NCBI RefSeq assembly: GCF_050908995.1
Contig: NC_135124.1
Coordinates: 1,054,001 to 1,118,000 of the forward strand
Direction of reading: 5' to 3'
Source: Andrena cerasifolii
Taxonomy: Eukaryota > Arthropoda > Insecta > Hymenoptera > Andrenidae
Length of the DNA: 64,000 nucleotides
Positions 1 to 9,960 of this stretch are shown one piece after another. Position 1 is the first letter of the stretch, and each line of letters begins with the position of its first letter. A program made the position numbers and the translations under genes. Under the pieces are notes generated by a model, which worked only from the letters and a program-made list of their open reading frames with translations, had not been told where the DNA came from and searched no databases.

Positions 1-756
1 GGGTGATCAGTCCCTTTTTATAGGGCTATTGCTCACTCCTTCTCCAGGTTTGTCACATGACAATTAGGACGGTGGGAGATGAAATCTCCCAATCATTTGC
101 CGTGGGAATCACTTGAAGAATTTGTTCCAGCGGCTATCTGAGAGTTTTGTTTACTGCAGAATTTGAGCTATTGCGCACCTATTTTGGAGTCTTCTCCGTG
201 ACTTAAGACGGATTCCTGCCGTTATACGAAACCTTCAGCAGCGTCGATAGTTAAATTCTTATTTTAATTCATATATTAGATTGTTACGCTTTTCGGTCTC
301 GACGTACTCTGTACGATTGATTCCGCACAGCTTACGTACTAGGGATTGAAGTTAATATACATCGAATCCGTATTGGAGCTTGATTTACGGGAAATAATGG
401 GAGGGCAAGTGGCTAGCGATGATCAGGAGCGCAGCTCCGTGAAGGTGTTTACTCCACTGGCGGATGGGGCCTCTGTCCCACGCTGAACGTCAACTAGTGT
501 TGGTTGGGCCTTTCTGGTGTGCGTGTAGATGGCTGGTTGCCACCTCTCGTGTTAGCTGTTTTCCTGCTTGCTGTTGCCGTCCGTAGATTCACGACTCGAG
601 CTCTTCTTACCGCGAGTTTCAATTATAGTGCCTTATCGGCTACATATTATGTTGATAATTTATGTTAGGTGGTTATAATATACCAAAGTACGAAATAGTA
701 AATATATTTGATTTAAAGAGTTAATTAATAGTAGACTCCACGTCGCGGGACGTGAC
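1..756 (-). other. Possible LTR or element end; no gene seen
   Basis: I see no convincing coding region here. Read on the minus strand, the right edge begins TGTCACGTCCCGCGACG, an LTR-like TG start, and a TATA-like CCCTATAAAAAGGG lies near position 20. This could be a minus-strand LTR cut by the window edge, but no partner LTR is visible, so the call is weak. Confidence 0.2.
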
Positions 757-2165
757 AGTTGAATTTTCCCCTATTTCTTGGACTTCAGCCTCGCTGTGCG
801 ACATAGAATACAGGTAATTACTCCATTATTGGCAAATATTGCCAAATCTTGTTTTCGCAGTTGCGAAGTCAAATGTATGAAGTTCCCGGAGGGCAACAAA
901 AAAGCCGATAATTGCTGGTATTTCTTCAATGGGTTTCTTATGGAAAAGAACTGCATGTAACTAATTATTTGCTATTGCTTACCAAAAACGATACTACTCA
1001 TTGCGATTCCCAAAAAAATTATATCATCAAAATTTAAAAGACTCAATTCAAAATCTTGCACAAGAAAAAACATACAAACTTTGACACGTGTCTACACACA
1101 GATCAGAAGTAGCCGCCACGATATTTTTCCCTTTTTTAGAAACTCATTAGTTTACAAGAAATATATAAAAAAACATGATCCCATAACTTTTGAATTCTGC
1201 CATGTTTCCTTATTTTTGGTGATTCCGTCCCACTGTCGCGTTGGATCGCAGCGCGGCCGCGGCTATGACTCCCTTTGGAGCAGTCAAGCGATTTGCCGCC
1301 GTGGCTAGCCGCGCGGCTAGTAGATTCCGCCATCATGGCGGAAAACAGACACTCATCGCATTGTGTTGCGTCTTAAGTAGCCTAGGTTGCTGCTGTAGCA
1401 GACGCGCGGCCGCAGCCAGTCGAAAACGCGGCTAGGAAAACGGTTGCATGCTTCTCCATAAGAGCGGTGCTTAGGATTTGGCCGCCGGCGGCGGCGGCAG
1501 CAACCTAGGCTACTTGAGACGCAACACAATGCCATGAGTGTCTGTTTTCCGCCATAATGGCGGAATCTACTAGCCGCGCGGCTAGCCACGGTGACAAACC
1601 GCTCGACTCCTCCAAACTGAGTCATAGCCGCAGCCGCGCTGCGATCCGCGGCACAGTGGGACAGAATCCCAAAGATAAGGAAACAAGACAGAATTCAAAA
1701 GTTATGGGATTATGCTTTTTTTATATATTTCTTGTAACTCCTAAAAAAGGGAAAAATATCGTGGCGTCTACATATGATCTGTGTGTAAACACGTGTCAAA
1801 GTTTGTATGCTTTTTCTTATGTAAAATTTTGAATTGGGTCTTTTAAGTTTTGATGATATAAAAGACACAAATTTTTTGAGAACCGAAATGAGTAGTATCG
1901 TTTTTGGTAAGCAATAACAAAGAATTAGTTACATACTCTTCTTTTCAATAAGAAACCCATTGAAGAAATATTAGCAATTATCGTCTTTTTAGTTACCCTC
2001 CGGGAATTTCCTAGCAAATTTCATTTTTGTTTTATAATAAACATATATTTGGCTTTGCAACTGCGAAAACAAGATTTGGCAATATTTACCAATAATGGAG
2101 TAATTCCCTGTATTCTATGTCGTAGAGTGAGGCTGAATCCCAATAAATAGGGAAAAATTAAACAT
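757..2165. repeat. Foldback element with about 600-bp inverted arms
   Basis: The left arm starts near 757 (GTTGAATTTTCCCCTATTTC) and recurs in reverse complement ending near 2165. The arms pair along most of their length, including a GC-rich inner part near 1230-1380 and 1500-1670. The centre (1400-1490) holds a unit, AGAGCGGTGCTTAGGATTTG, that recurs at 23.37 kb. A CACTGT/GCACAGTGGG pair at about 1231 and 1651 suggests a smaller element nested inside. Open frames here mirror the inverted repeat and look non-coding. Confidence 0.8.
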
Positions 2166-2459
2166 CATCACATTTTTCGCACTGAAACTGCCGAATATAA
2201 TTAAGGAAGTTCGTAAAAAAAAGTATTAATGTACAACTCATACGGAAGATTGCCGTTATTTAGAAAAATTAAGTCAACAATTCCCAAAAAACTAGAACAA
2301 TTTGATAAATATATCAATATACTATGGAAAGTGCAGAAATATTTGCAAACCTGTATACATGTTATCCTATATACCAAATACTGTTCATAAAGTGTTAATA
2401 CATTCATACGTAATTATACAATATTTGGGCAACCTTCCAATCGCCTAATTTTGTGACGG

Positions 2460-3000
2460 GACCCAAGATGCCAGAAACAAAGGTTTTACAAGTGAAGGAA
2501 AGATTGTACGTTCAACATTTTGTCATTGCAATACAAATGAAGATGTTTTAAACTTTTCATCGATTTCTTCAGATCCAGGAATAGTGTTTTATAAAGTAGC
2601 TTCATAAGATTCGACATTTTGATTAGAAAAAGTGGCATGTTGAATTTTTTCTCTATTCTTGAGATTGACGCCCACTGTGCGTTGGGGCAAAAGGGAAATC
2701 GGAGCCAAGCGGGAATTCATTCGTTGTTTTCGACCGATAATCCCAAGAACGTTTGCCAGCATTTCTAAAGGGCAGTCAAGAACGTAATGCCGTCTGTAAT
2801 AATTTTAGGCATTCTTCAGTCTCAGAATGAGTTAATCCGTATATTGGTCTCTCGGTGGGTAGTACGTACGATGGCTTCGGACCTGGACGTAGGTACTGCT
2901 ATTAACCGCCGCGCGGGACAATATGGTCATAAATCGCGACTCTGGCGAGGCACTCTGGCCGATCAGCCACAATAATTTTTGGCAACCAGATGCGAGGTTT
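2460..3000. repeat. Diverged half copy of the 50.9-51.6 kb foldback
   Basis: The order of short matches parallels 51.2-51.64 kb: a GTTGAATTTTT start, CCCACTGTGCG at 2672, TCAAGAACGT, TTAATCCGTATATTG, TATGGTCATAAA, then CCGATCAGCC and AATTTTTGG. It appears to be an older single-arm relative of the inner element of the large foldback. I see nothing recognisable in the flanking 2166-2459 and 3001-3250. Confidence 0.55.
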
Positions 3001-3256
3001 TCCCCATCGATTACTTCAAGAGGAAGAAGGTTCCTCCTCCGTCGCCGAATTCGCAGGGGGCAAGTCCCCTCTCTTTAAGGAGGGGTGTTCCCAATGTGTG
3101 TATCATAATTAAAATAATTTTTAAACTTTCTCTTCTTTAAATATTAAAATAAAAAATATAAAATAGTTTAAAGAAGGAACATTATACTGTATGAACTCCG
3201 GGTGGTATGGGTACATATTGGTACATTATGGTGGACGTTATTTTTCGGCACAATCG

Positions 3257-3376
3257 CATAATTCGATAGATTCGAATATTCGAATATTCGAAGAAATTAT
3301 TCGTATTCGAAAATATTCGAATTATTCGAATATTCGAATAGTCGAATATTCGAATAGTCGAATAGTCGAATAGCTC
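3257..3376. repeat. Simple repeat (TTCGAATA)n
   Basis: This is a degenerate tandem run of ATTCGAATA/GTCGAATA units of about 120 bp. The interval 3377-4099 after it has no recognisable gene; it holds a short GC-rich patch (3500-3620) and TAGACCCTTTCAAGTG, which recurs near 23.22 kb. Confidence 0.85.
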
Positions 3377-4497
3377 TACTTCAAACCTCTCAAGTAGTAT
3401 GAAGTGTGAAGATGTTGTTTCGGCTACTGACCCAACCGCCAGCGTTAGCTTTATGTAGATAAAGAACGCAAGAAAAGCAGGCTAGAATTTCCACTATCTT
3501 CGACGTGCGCGCCAAGCATCCGCGTGCGCGCCTGGCAGAGCATCGGCCCATTTCTTGCGCGGGGACTCATAAATTAGACCCTTTCAAGTGGACGCAAACG
3601 TCGTGCGCGGCGCGCCGTTGCACTAGTGGAACCCTACCTTTAGTTGCAAGAAAAGATAGGCCACTGAAAATTAATCCTAAAGACTGTCCTGCAGTACTAC
3701 AAGTTATTTGGTACATGATTTTTAACTACTTTATAGCGTGTTGGAGCCCAAACGGCTAGTGTCGTTAAATGGTGGTAAACCGTGACCCGCTAACAATCCG
3801 TTTTAAGGCTTCGTGCATATGGCTACATCATGGGACTCACACCCGGGGAAAACACAGAAAATCCCGTTCTTATTGTATAGGTATATTTTTCCACCTCCAC
3901 GCGTACGATTTGCAAAGGTGGAATGTCTCGCGACCCAATAAGATTTGAACCTCAAAAAGGCGTACCCTGGAGGAAATACTATTTAAACTGCGACTCACAG
4001 TGATAGTTGGTTAGTACAGAAAACACTTCTGTATACTTAGTACACACGGGAAGTGTTTGCCAGTTTGACGTATCACAGTGTTGTGTTAGTGCACCTACAA
4101 TGCCCACCTTGAAGGTAAAATTTTCAACTCTGGAAGACGAGACGCTGATACATTGTGTATCAGCTTATCCTGCCATTTACAATGCTGGTGTCAACGCTCA
4201 TAAGGACTATGGGCTGAAAGATAACGTGTGGGAAGATGTGGCCACCACAGTAAAAAGAACATGTAAAGTATTCTTTCATTATATTTATTTGCATCAACCA
4301 TCAACTAGGGGCTATTGATACCATCGAAGAGTAGGGGAGACCATTGCAAAATCGGGACATTAAGAATAAAATCTCAGAACTTTGACATTATTAAGTAAAA
4401 AAAAGTAATTGCAATTGGTATTCATTAGAATAAACTCTTTTTTAAATAATAGTACAGATCCAAATTTGTTTAATAGGAGAAAAAATTCAAATAAATA

Positions 4498-5616
4498 ACA
4501 CAGGGCCACAAATTTTTTTTTCTAAAATACATAAACTCGACCACCTGTCCTATGCGTATTTTGGATCGCTGAATTTGAATCTGTTACCCGTTTTGGCCCA
4601 TCACGTCTAGTTTTCCCGTAAATTGCAAAATACTGTTGTAAACCTGTAAAATGCCATATAAATGCAACATATCCTATTTCCATAAACTTATAACGTCAAA
4701 CTCTCTAATCTACTAATCCCAAGACCATAAAACATCTAATTTTATATTTCGTTAACCATATAAACCCTAAATCCGTATTTACACATACCTCCACAACCCA
4801 CTGCGGGGCGTTTATACCTCAAACGCTGAAATAAATATTTTCAAATTTGCTCAATCTTCAAACTCGTATAACTTCGCCAAAATCCATCCAACGTTGATGA
4901 AACAAAGATCATTTTAAAGTTTGAACTTTCTACTTTTCGACGGTTTAAACCGGTTTTATCGAAATGGGTATCCAGGGGGTAAAATCCGCTCTTAAAGAGG
5001 AGTCTGCCAAGCTGCAATAATTTCTTCATGTTTGTTTTTGAAACTGCACAATATATTTTCTGTACTCCGTAGCACTTGACAAACACGAAGAATTTTTTGC
5101 AGTTTGGCACACTTCCCTTTAAGGACGGATTTTACCCCCTGGATACCCATTTCGATAAAACCGGTTTAAACCGTCGAAAAGTAGAAAGTTCAAACTTTAA
5201 AATGATCTTTGTTTCATCAACGTTGGATGGATTTTGGCGAAGTTATACGAGTTTGAAGATTGAGCAAATTTGAAAATATTTATTTCAGCGTTTGCGGTAT
5301 AAACGCCCCGTAGTGGGTTGTGGAGGTATGTGTAAATACGGATTTAGGGTTTACAGGGTTAACGAAATATAAAATTAGATGTTTTATGGTCTTGGGATTA
5401 GTAGATTAGAGAGTTTGACGTTATAAGTTTATGGAAATAGGATATGTTGCATTTATATGGCATTTTACAGGTTTACAACAGTATTTTGCAATTTACGGGA
5501 AAACTAGACATGATGGGCCAAAACGGGCAACGGATTCAAATTCAGCGACCAAAAATACGTATAGGACGGGTGGTCGAGTTTGTGTATTTTAGAAAAAAAA
5601 TTTTGTGGTCCTGTGT
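4498..5616. repeat. Foldback element inserted in the MADF intron
   Basis: The ends are ACACAGGGCCACAAA on the left and its near-perfect reverse complement on the right. The arms of about 540 bp meet near 5060 and are almost identical, including a CGGTTTAAACCGGTTTTATC stretch seen in both orientations. I see no coding capacity beyond mirrored chance frames. Confidence 0.85.
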
Positions 5617-5689
5617 AATGATTTAAAAAATGATCCGTTTTTACGATTTTACCCCATGGCCTGGGTAAAACCGGGTACCATACTAGATG

Positions 5690-5943
5690 CTGGCCCTAGC
5701 ACCTATAACAATGAAACTCATCAAATTCTGCAGTCCTCCAACCAGTTACAACAAGGTGTAAACTGTCTACAACCTTCATTCAATTTCAATGAACAATATG
5801 ACTCTTGGACATAAATGCATATGTCTTCACCGTTTTCATCACCACTGCTATCACAATCCTTCTGTATTTTGCTTAATTTTGAGGTTTTTTCTTTCTTTTT
5901 AGTTGTAGTGGATTCAATATTTATGTGGATTCACTATTCTGTG
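5690..5943 (-). pseudogene. Cys-rich C-terminal tail of a DDE_1-type transposase (fragment)
   Basis: The minus strand reads a Lys-rich stretch (TTKKKEKTSKLSKIQKDC), an acidic CDSSGDENGEDIC, then YVQESY and C..F.PCCNWLEDC. This order matches the acidic and zinc-knuckle-like tail seen at the end of many insect Tigger/pogo-type transposases. Only the tail is present. It abuts the antisense Harbinger transposase at a repeated GAATCCAC. Recognition is by pattern only. Confidence 0.4.
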
Positions 5944-6152
5944 GACACAATATTCGAAAATGCTCTCCATCAATAGCTTCAAAACAGTTTGAAAAGTTCC
6001 ATTTTATTATAAAGCCTTTTGCATTTCCTTTCAAATAGGAAATATTAGTTTATGGAAAGAATCTGTTCGTTTGTTTCAACAACACTTATCTACTTTGAAT
6101 GCAAATGATAACGATCTCAATGCTTCTCCAGTAGCAAAGAATCCTCTCAAAA
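5944..6152 (-). pseudogene. Antisense PIF/Harbinger transposase remnant
   Basis: Reverse-strand translation gives FFATGEALRSLSFAFKV and, further on, KWNFSNCFEAIDGEHFRI followed by LCPQNS. Both match the second exon of the HARBI1-type transposase at 20.3-21.2 kb. The first catalytic Asp context (AIDGEH) is present here. Stops and frameshifts occur in between. It lies inside the MADF intron, 3' end cut at 5943, and its start abuts the MADF exon 2 acceptor across about 30 bp. Confidence 0.7.
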
Positions 6153-6904
6153 ATATATTATCTAACTATTTCAGCTGATGAATGTAAAACGCGGTGGAAA
6201 AATATTCGCGACTCTTTCATGAAGAAGAAGCGGGCCAACAAACTCGGCACGGGGTCGGCAGCGAAGCCCAAAAAAGAGTGGGCATTGATGAAACTTTTAG
6301 ATTTTTTGAACACTGTCTCGTCTGAGAGAAGGCAAGTATTTTTTATACACAAGATGAGTCCTAAAATACATTTTAAAAATTTATTTTATTTATTTTATTG
6401 TAGCACACAGAGCAATATGGAACTCCCAAAAGGAAATAATAGGAATATGCCTAATAATAACAACAGCGGTACCGACGACTTTTCAGCACCCGTAGAGTTA
6501 ACAGAAATTGCTACTTGCTCGGAAGGTGTTCCATCACCGGATCCACTGCAAGAGGACACAATCGCTCCTTCCCGAAAAAGAACTTGCAGCAATTCATATG
6601 CAGCGCCGAAAAGGCACAGGAACGAATCCCGCAATTTCATGGATACGATGATAGCAACAAGATCTGCGGAAAGAGAACAGCTATTGCAAATGTCCATGGA
6701 AGAGGAAAATGACGAGACCATGATCTTTTTTAAGAGTATGGGGGTAATGGGCAAAAAATTGCCGCGAAAGTTGTTGGCGGAGGCAAAGACATCCGTCCTC
6801 AAGATAATGCTGGATCTGCAGAATAGAGCAGCAGAAGATCCGTGAACTGGTGCGGGTGCCCCCCCCCCCCCGAATCGCGCAGAAGATGGGCACCATTAGT
6901 CGCA

Positions 6905-7110
6905 GTTAGACAAAATGTAATCTAATTATGAATTACAAATTACGATTAAAATGTAATTGTGTAGTTGATTATATATTATTTTCTGTAATCGTTCATTTAG
7001 GTAGTTGACGAAACCAAATGGTCAACTACCTAAATTAACGATTACAAAAAATAATGTGTAATCAACTACACTATTACATTTTAATCGTAATTTGTAATCG
7101 AGCATATTTC
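6905..7110. repeat. Short palindromic MITE
   Basis: The left arm (AAATGTAATC, then TACGATTAAAATGTAATTG and TGTAGTTGATTA) and right arm are reverse complements around GACGAAACCAAATGGTC near 7010. It is AT-rich and has no coding capacity. It follows the MADF gene, in or near the 3' part of the Harbinger element. Confidence 0.75.
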
Positions 7111-7182
7111 GAAAGGGGAAATAGAAGTGAAGTGAAACCAATGTACCAGACTCGAAGGACCGAGGGTTATTCTCGTATCTTA

Positions 7183-7196
7183 AGGGGGCCGTCTCC
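7183..7196 (+). repeat. Terminal inverted repeat AGGGGGCCGTCTCC
   Basis: This 14-mer follows TTA and is matched in reverse complement at 19,177-19,190, which is followed by TAA, so both sit in a TTAA context. It resembles a PIF/Harbinger end. The two copies may bound one split element or belong to two different ones. Confidence 0.45.
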
Positions 7197-7375
7197 TTTT
7201 TGTTATGGTCCGAATCGATCGAAGCGCCCTTGTAAACAGACGGACCCTAATAAAACTACTGCGGTCGGTAAAAAGAAGTTGTACAATGGTGACATCTACC
7301 GGTACTCTAACGTAGACGAATTTTTGACAGCATAGTTGCCGCATGTTCTGTTGTCTCCGTCTCTGCCGCGCTGTT

Positions 7376-7620
7376 GCCACAGCTCCTTCTATTGAGAAGC
7401 TTGGAGGAATACGGCACGAGAGCTGCGTCTAGGCAGCGATCGCCGGGCTCCATGTACCGCTGATGGAGGGGGGAACATCGACAGGAGCGGTGGTTACGTG
7501 TGGGGAACTGCGGTGCGTCAGTCACGCACACATAACCACCGCTGTAGGTGTTTCCTCGTGCATCAGCTGTAGCTGGAGCCCGCCAATTCCTGCGTCTAGC
7601 ATCAGAGCACTATTGAAAGA
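7376..7620 (+). repeat. Candidate MULE terminal repeat, copy A
   Basis: It contains CTGATGGAGGGGGGAACATC, ACAGGAGCGGTGG, then GCGTCAGTCACGCACAC and ATAACCA. The same order occurs in reverse complement at about 12,860-13,000 (copy B) and in direct orientation at 14,256-14,400 (copy C). A and B face inwards around the Mutator-like transposase, as long terminal inverted repeats would. The outer limit is not clear. Confidence 0.5.
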
Positions 7621-9127
7621 TAGAGAGGTTGAGTAGTGAAGTTAGGAAACATGTCAATGAAACAATACTAATTTAGTATTTATTTATACATAGAACGATG
7701 CAATACTTTGTATAATCAATGTGCAAATTCAAAGCATACAATTTGAATAAGGTACATCACCGAAGTGTAACATGCCGATCGTAATGAAATTTATGAATGC
7801 TGTAATTCTTCTAAAAACATATGCCGCTTTTTTTCATCTAACTATACATCAAATTATCTTTTATATCAACAAGAATTGTGTGTTTCAATAATAGTTTTGT
7901 ACATGGTTTTCTTCGGAATTGTTATTCCACGGTTGTAAAAATTTATCAATATAAACCAGAGTTCAGTACTAACAATACTGATATTTGGGAATGTCCCATT
8001 AAACGATTTTATTTAGCTACGATCCTCTGTTTGTTTGTTTGTTTGATTCAAATGTGGAAACTCAATTTTAAACCACTTCCAACCATCCAATTCCCTCGAA
8101 ACTTTGCAGAGGTGCGTAGTTTGGTTGACAATACAAAATTATGAAAAAACTCCGAGTGGGTGAAAAAATTACCTAGTCACCAAGAAATAATAACCCATAA
8201 CAATAAATCAACCATTCTTCAAGCAAACTGTTAAACTACATACAGCAATAAGAGTAATGTAAATCCACAAACACTAAAAACTAGAAAAAGTATATTAAAC
8301 AATTTATAATAAACGATTTTATGAAAAATGCATTAAAAACTAAAAAATATTTATTTTCTTATACTATAATTTCGATGGTGTATTTTCACAAAATCGTGGA
8401 GCAATATATCTCGCAACAAATTCATTTCGACACTTGAGGCTATACTAAATTGATTCATATTCTGTTATGAAATATCCTGAACCACGTTTTTATTTAAAGT
8501 TGAAAAACACCATCGAAATTGTAGCACAACAGTAGAAGTATTTTTTAGTTGTTAGTGCCTTTTTGACAAAATCGTTTAACACAACATTTTTTTATATTTT
8601 TTTTGTTTCTAATCAAGTTATAGTCATTACAATAAATCAATCCAACTTCATTGGAGAATTGAAATTCGACATTCAAGCTTTCGCCCCTTTGAAATGGACA
8701 GATAAAAATGGTGTATTTCCTCTTCTTCTTTGACGGTCTTCCTACAATTTTCTTAGGTCGCTCGTACCGAAAGATGACATAGGCAGTGTGGATCTGTAAC
8801 ACATTATGAAGTTCATTAGGAAATACTTAATTGTACTTTTGTAAACGTACAAAATTTTACTGCAGATGTATAAGCTGTTAAACTTTACCTGAAATATGGT
8901 ACTTATCATTCCATTTGTCCTGACATTACTGTCCCATAAACCATGTTTGCAGTAATTTGGTAAAGAATCCGCCTGTAACAAATGATCGCAGACATTTCTG
9001 TAAGTTTTATATAAAAGTAAAAATTTGTTTCAATAATTCGTCGAACATCATGTATACCTGCGAGGCCCGTGTGAATCAACCTGGCGCATTTGATCGAGCC
9101 CGATTCCGTCTGTCTGCTCCTGTGAAC
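7621..9127. other. AT-rich stretch without a recognised gene; small foldback at 8330-8560
   Basis: I recognise no gene. ATTTCGATGGTG at about 8371 and its reverse complement near 8510, with adjoining pairing sequence, mark a small foldback. On the minus strand at 8700-8980 there is a splice-like arrangement leading into a basic ERPKKIVGRPSKKKRK patch that resembles an AT-hook, but I cannot assign it. Most of it should lie inside the putative MULE. Confidence 0.4.
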
Positions 9128-9312
9128 TAGAGCTGTTACTTTTTTACCCGTCGGGTACTCGGCTACCCGAAACAACTTCAAGGAATTGAATGCTTTATTG
9201 TCTATGGTATTGTTTGATATTAGGTAAAAATGATCGAACAATACCACATTCAATGGCTTGAACTTATTCCGGGTAGCCGGTTACCCGACGGGTCAAAAAG
9301 TAACAGCTCCGC
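9128..9312. repeat. Small foldback with ACCCG-rich ends
   Basis: GAGCTGTTACTTTTTTACCC at the left is matched by GGTCAAAAAGTAACAGCTC at the right. The CCGTCGGGTA and GTAGCC blocks also pair, giving arms of about 75 bp around 9215. Confidence 0.7.
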
Positions 9313-9357
9313 TGTGAATTTAGAAATGTGTCTGAAAAAATTAAAGGGTGAATTAAA

Positions 9358-9935
9358 TTTATTATTTTCTTCTTCACTTCTTCGGGGAAGTGACGGCGGC
9401 GTCGATCGACTCGCGTGATCATATGATCCGCGAGTAAAAGTGACATCGCTGGCACTTGTCACCACTGACGATAGTCAGCGGTGCGACGCCGGATCGATCA
9501 TATTTATTATTTTCTTCGTCACTTCTTTGGGGAAGTGACGGCGGCGTCGATCGACTCGCGTGATCATATGATCCGCGAGTAAAAGTGCCATCGCTGGCAC
9601 TTGTCACCACTGACGATAGTCAGCGGTGCGACGCCGGATCGATCATATTTATTATTTTCTTCGTCACTTCTTTGGGGAAGTGACGGCGGCGTCGATCGAC
9701 TCGCGTGATCATATGATCCGCGAGTAAAAGTGCCATCGCTGGCACTTGTCACCACTGACGATAGTCAGCGGTGCGACGCCGGATCGATCATATTTATTAT
9801 TTTCTTCGTCACTTCTTTGGGGAAGTGACGGCGGCGTCGATCGACTCGCGTGATCATATGATCCGCGAGTAAAAGTGCCATCGCTGGCACTTGTCACCAC
9901 TGACGGGGTCAGTGGTGCCGCGCTTTACAACGCGG
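9358..9935. repeat. 145-bp tandem repeat, four units
   Basis: Units start near 9360, 9505, 9650 and 9795, each running from TTTATTATTTTCTTC to CGACGCCGGATCG. The middle units are nearly identical; the last diverges after ACCACTGACG. Each unit contains a hairpin, ACTCGCG, spacer TGATCATATGATC, CGCGAGT. The array directly follows the stop of the minus-strand transposase. Reading frames repeat every 145 bp and are not genes. Confidence 0.9.
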
Positions 9936-9960
9936 TGCGACGCCGGGCCGTTATAATAGT

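Larger units (their letters stand above)
4100..6845 (+). pseudogene. MADF/BESS accessory protein of a PIF/Harbinger element, three exons
   Basis: Exon 1 (4100-4262) encodes the start of a MADF (Myb/SANT-like) DNA-binding domain, with the order EDETLI, YPAIYN, YGL and NVWEDVA. Exon 2 (6175-6331) continues it with ECKTRWKNIRDSF and GTGSAAK. Exon 3 (6404-6845) ends in a BESS-type motif, IFFKSMGVMGKKLPRKLL. Joining at GT 4263 and AG 6174 keeps the frame and rebuilds the MADF core; the second intron (6332-6403) uses a GC donor. MADF proteins are the usual DNA-binding partners of PIF/Harbinger transposases. Intron 1 carries a 1.1-kb foldback and antisense transposase debris, so the element is probably dead, although the spliced frame itself reads open. 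Confidence 0.75.

Noticed and set aside
9358..9935. Regular repeats as a CRISPR array
   Set aside because: The 145-bp units are contiguous copies without unique spacers, and the genome is eukaryotic.
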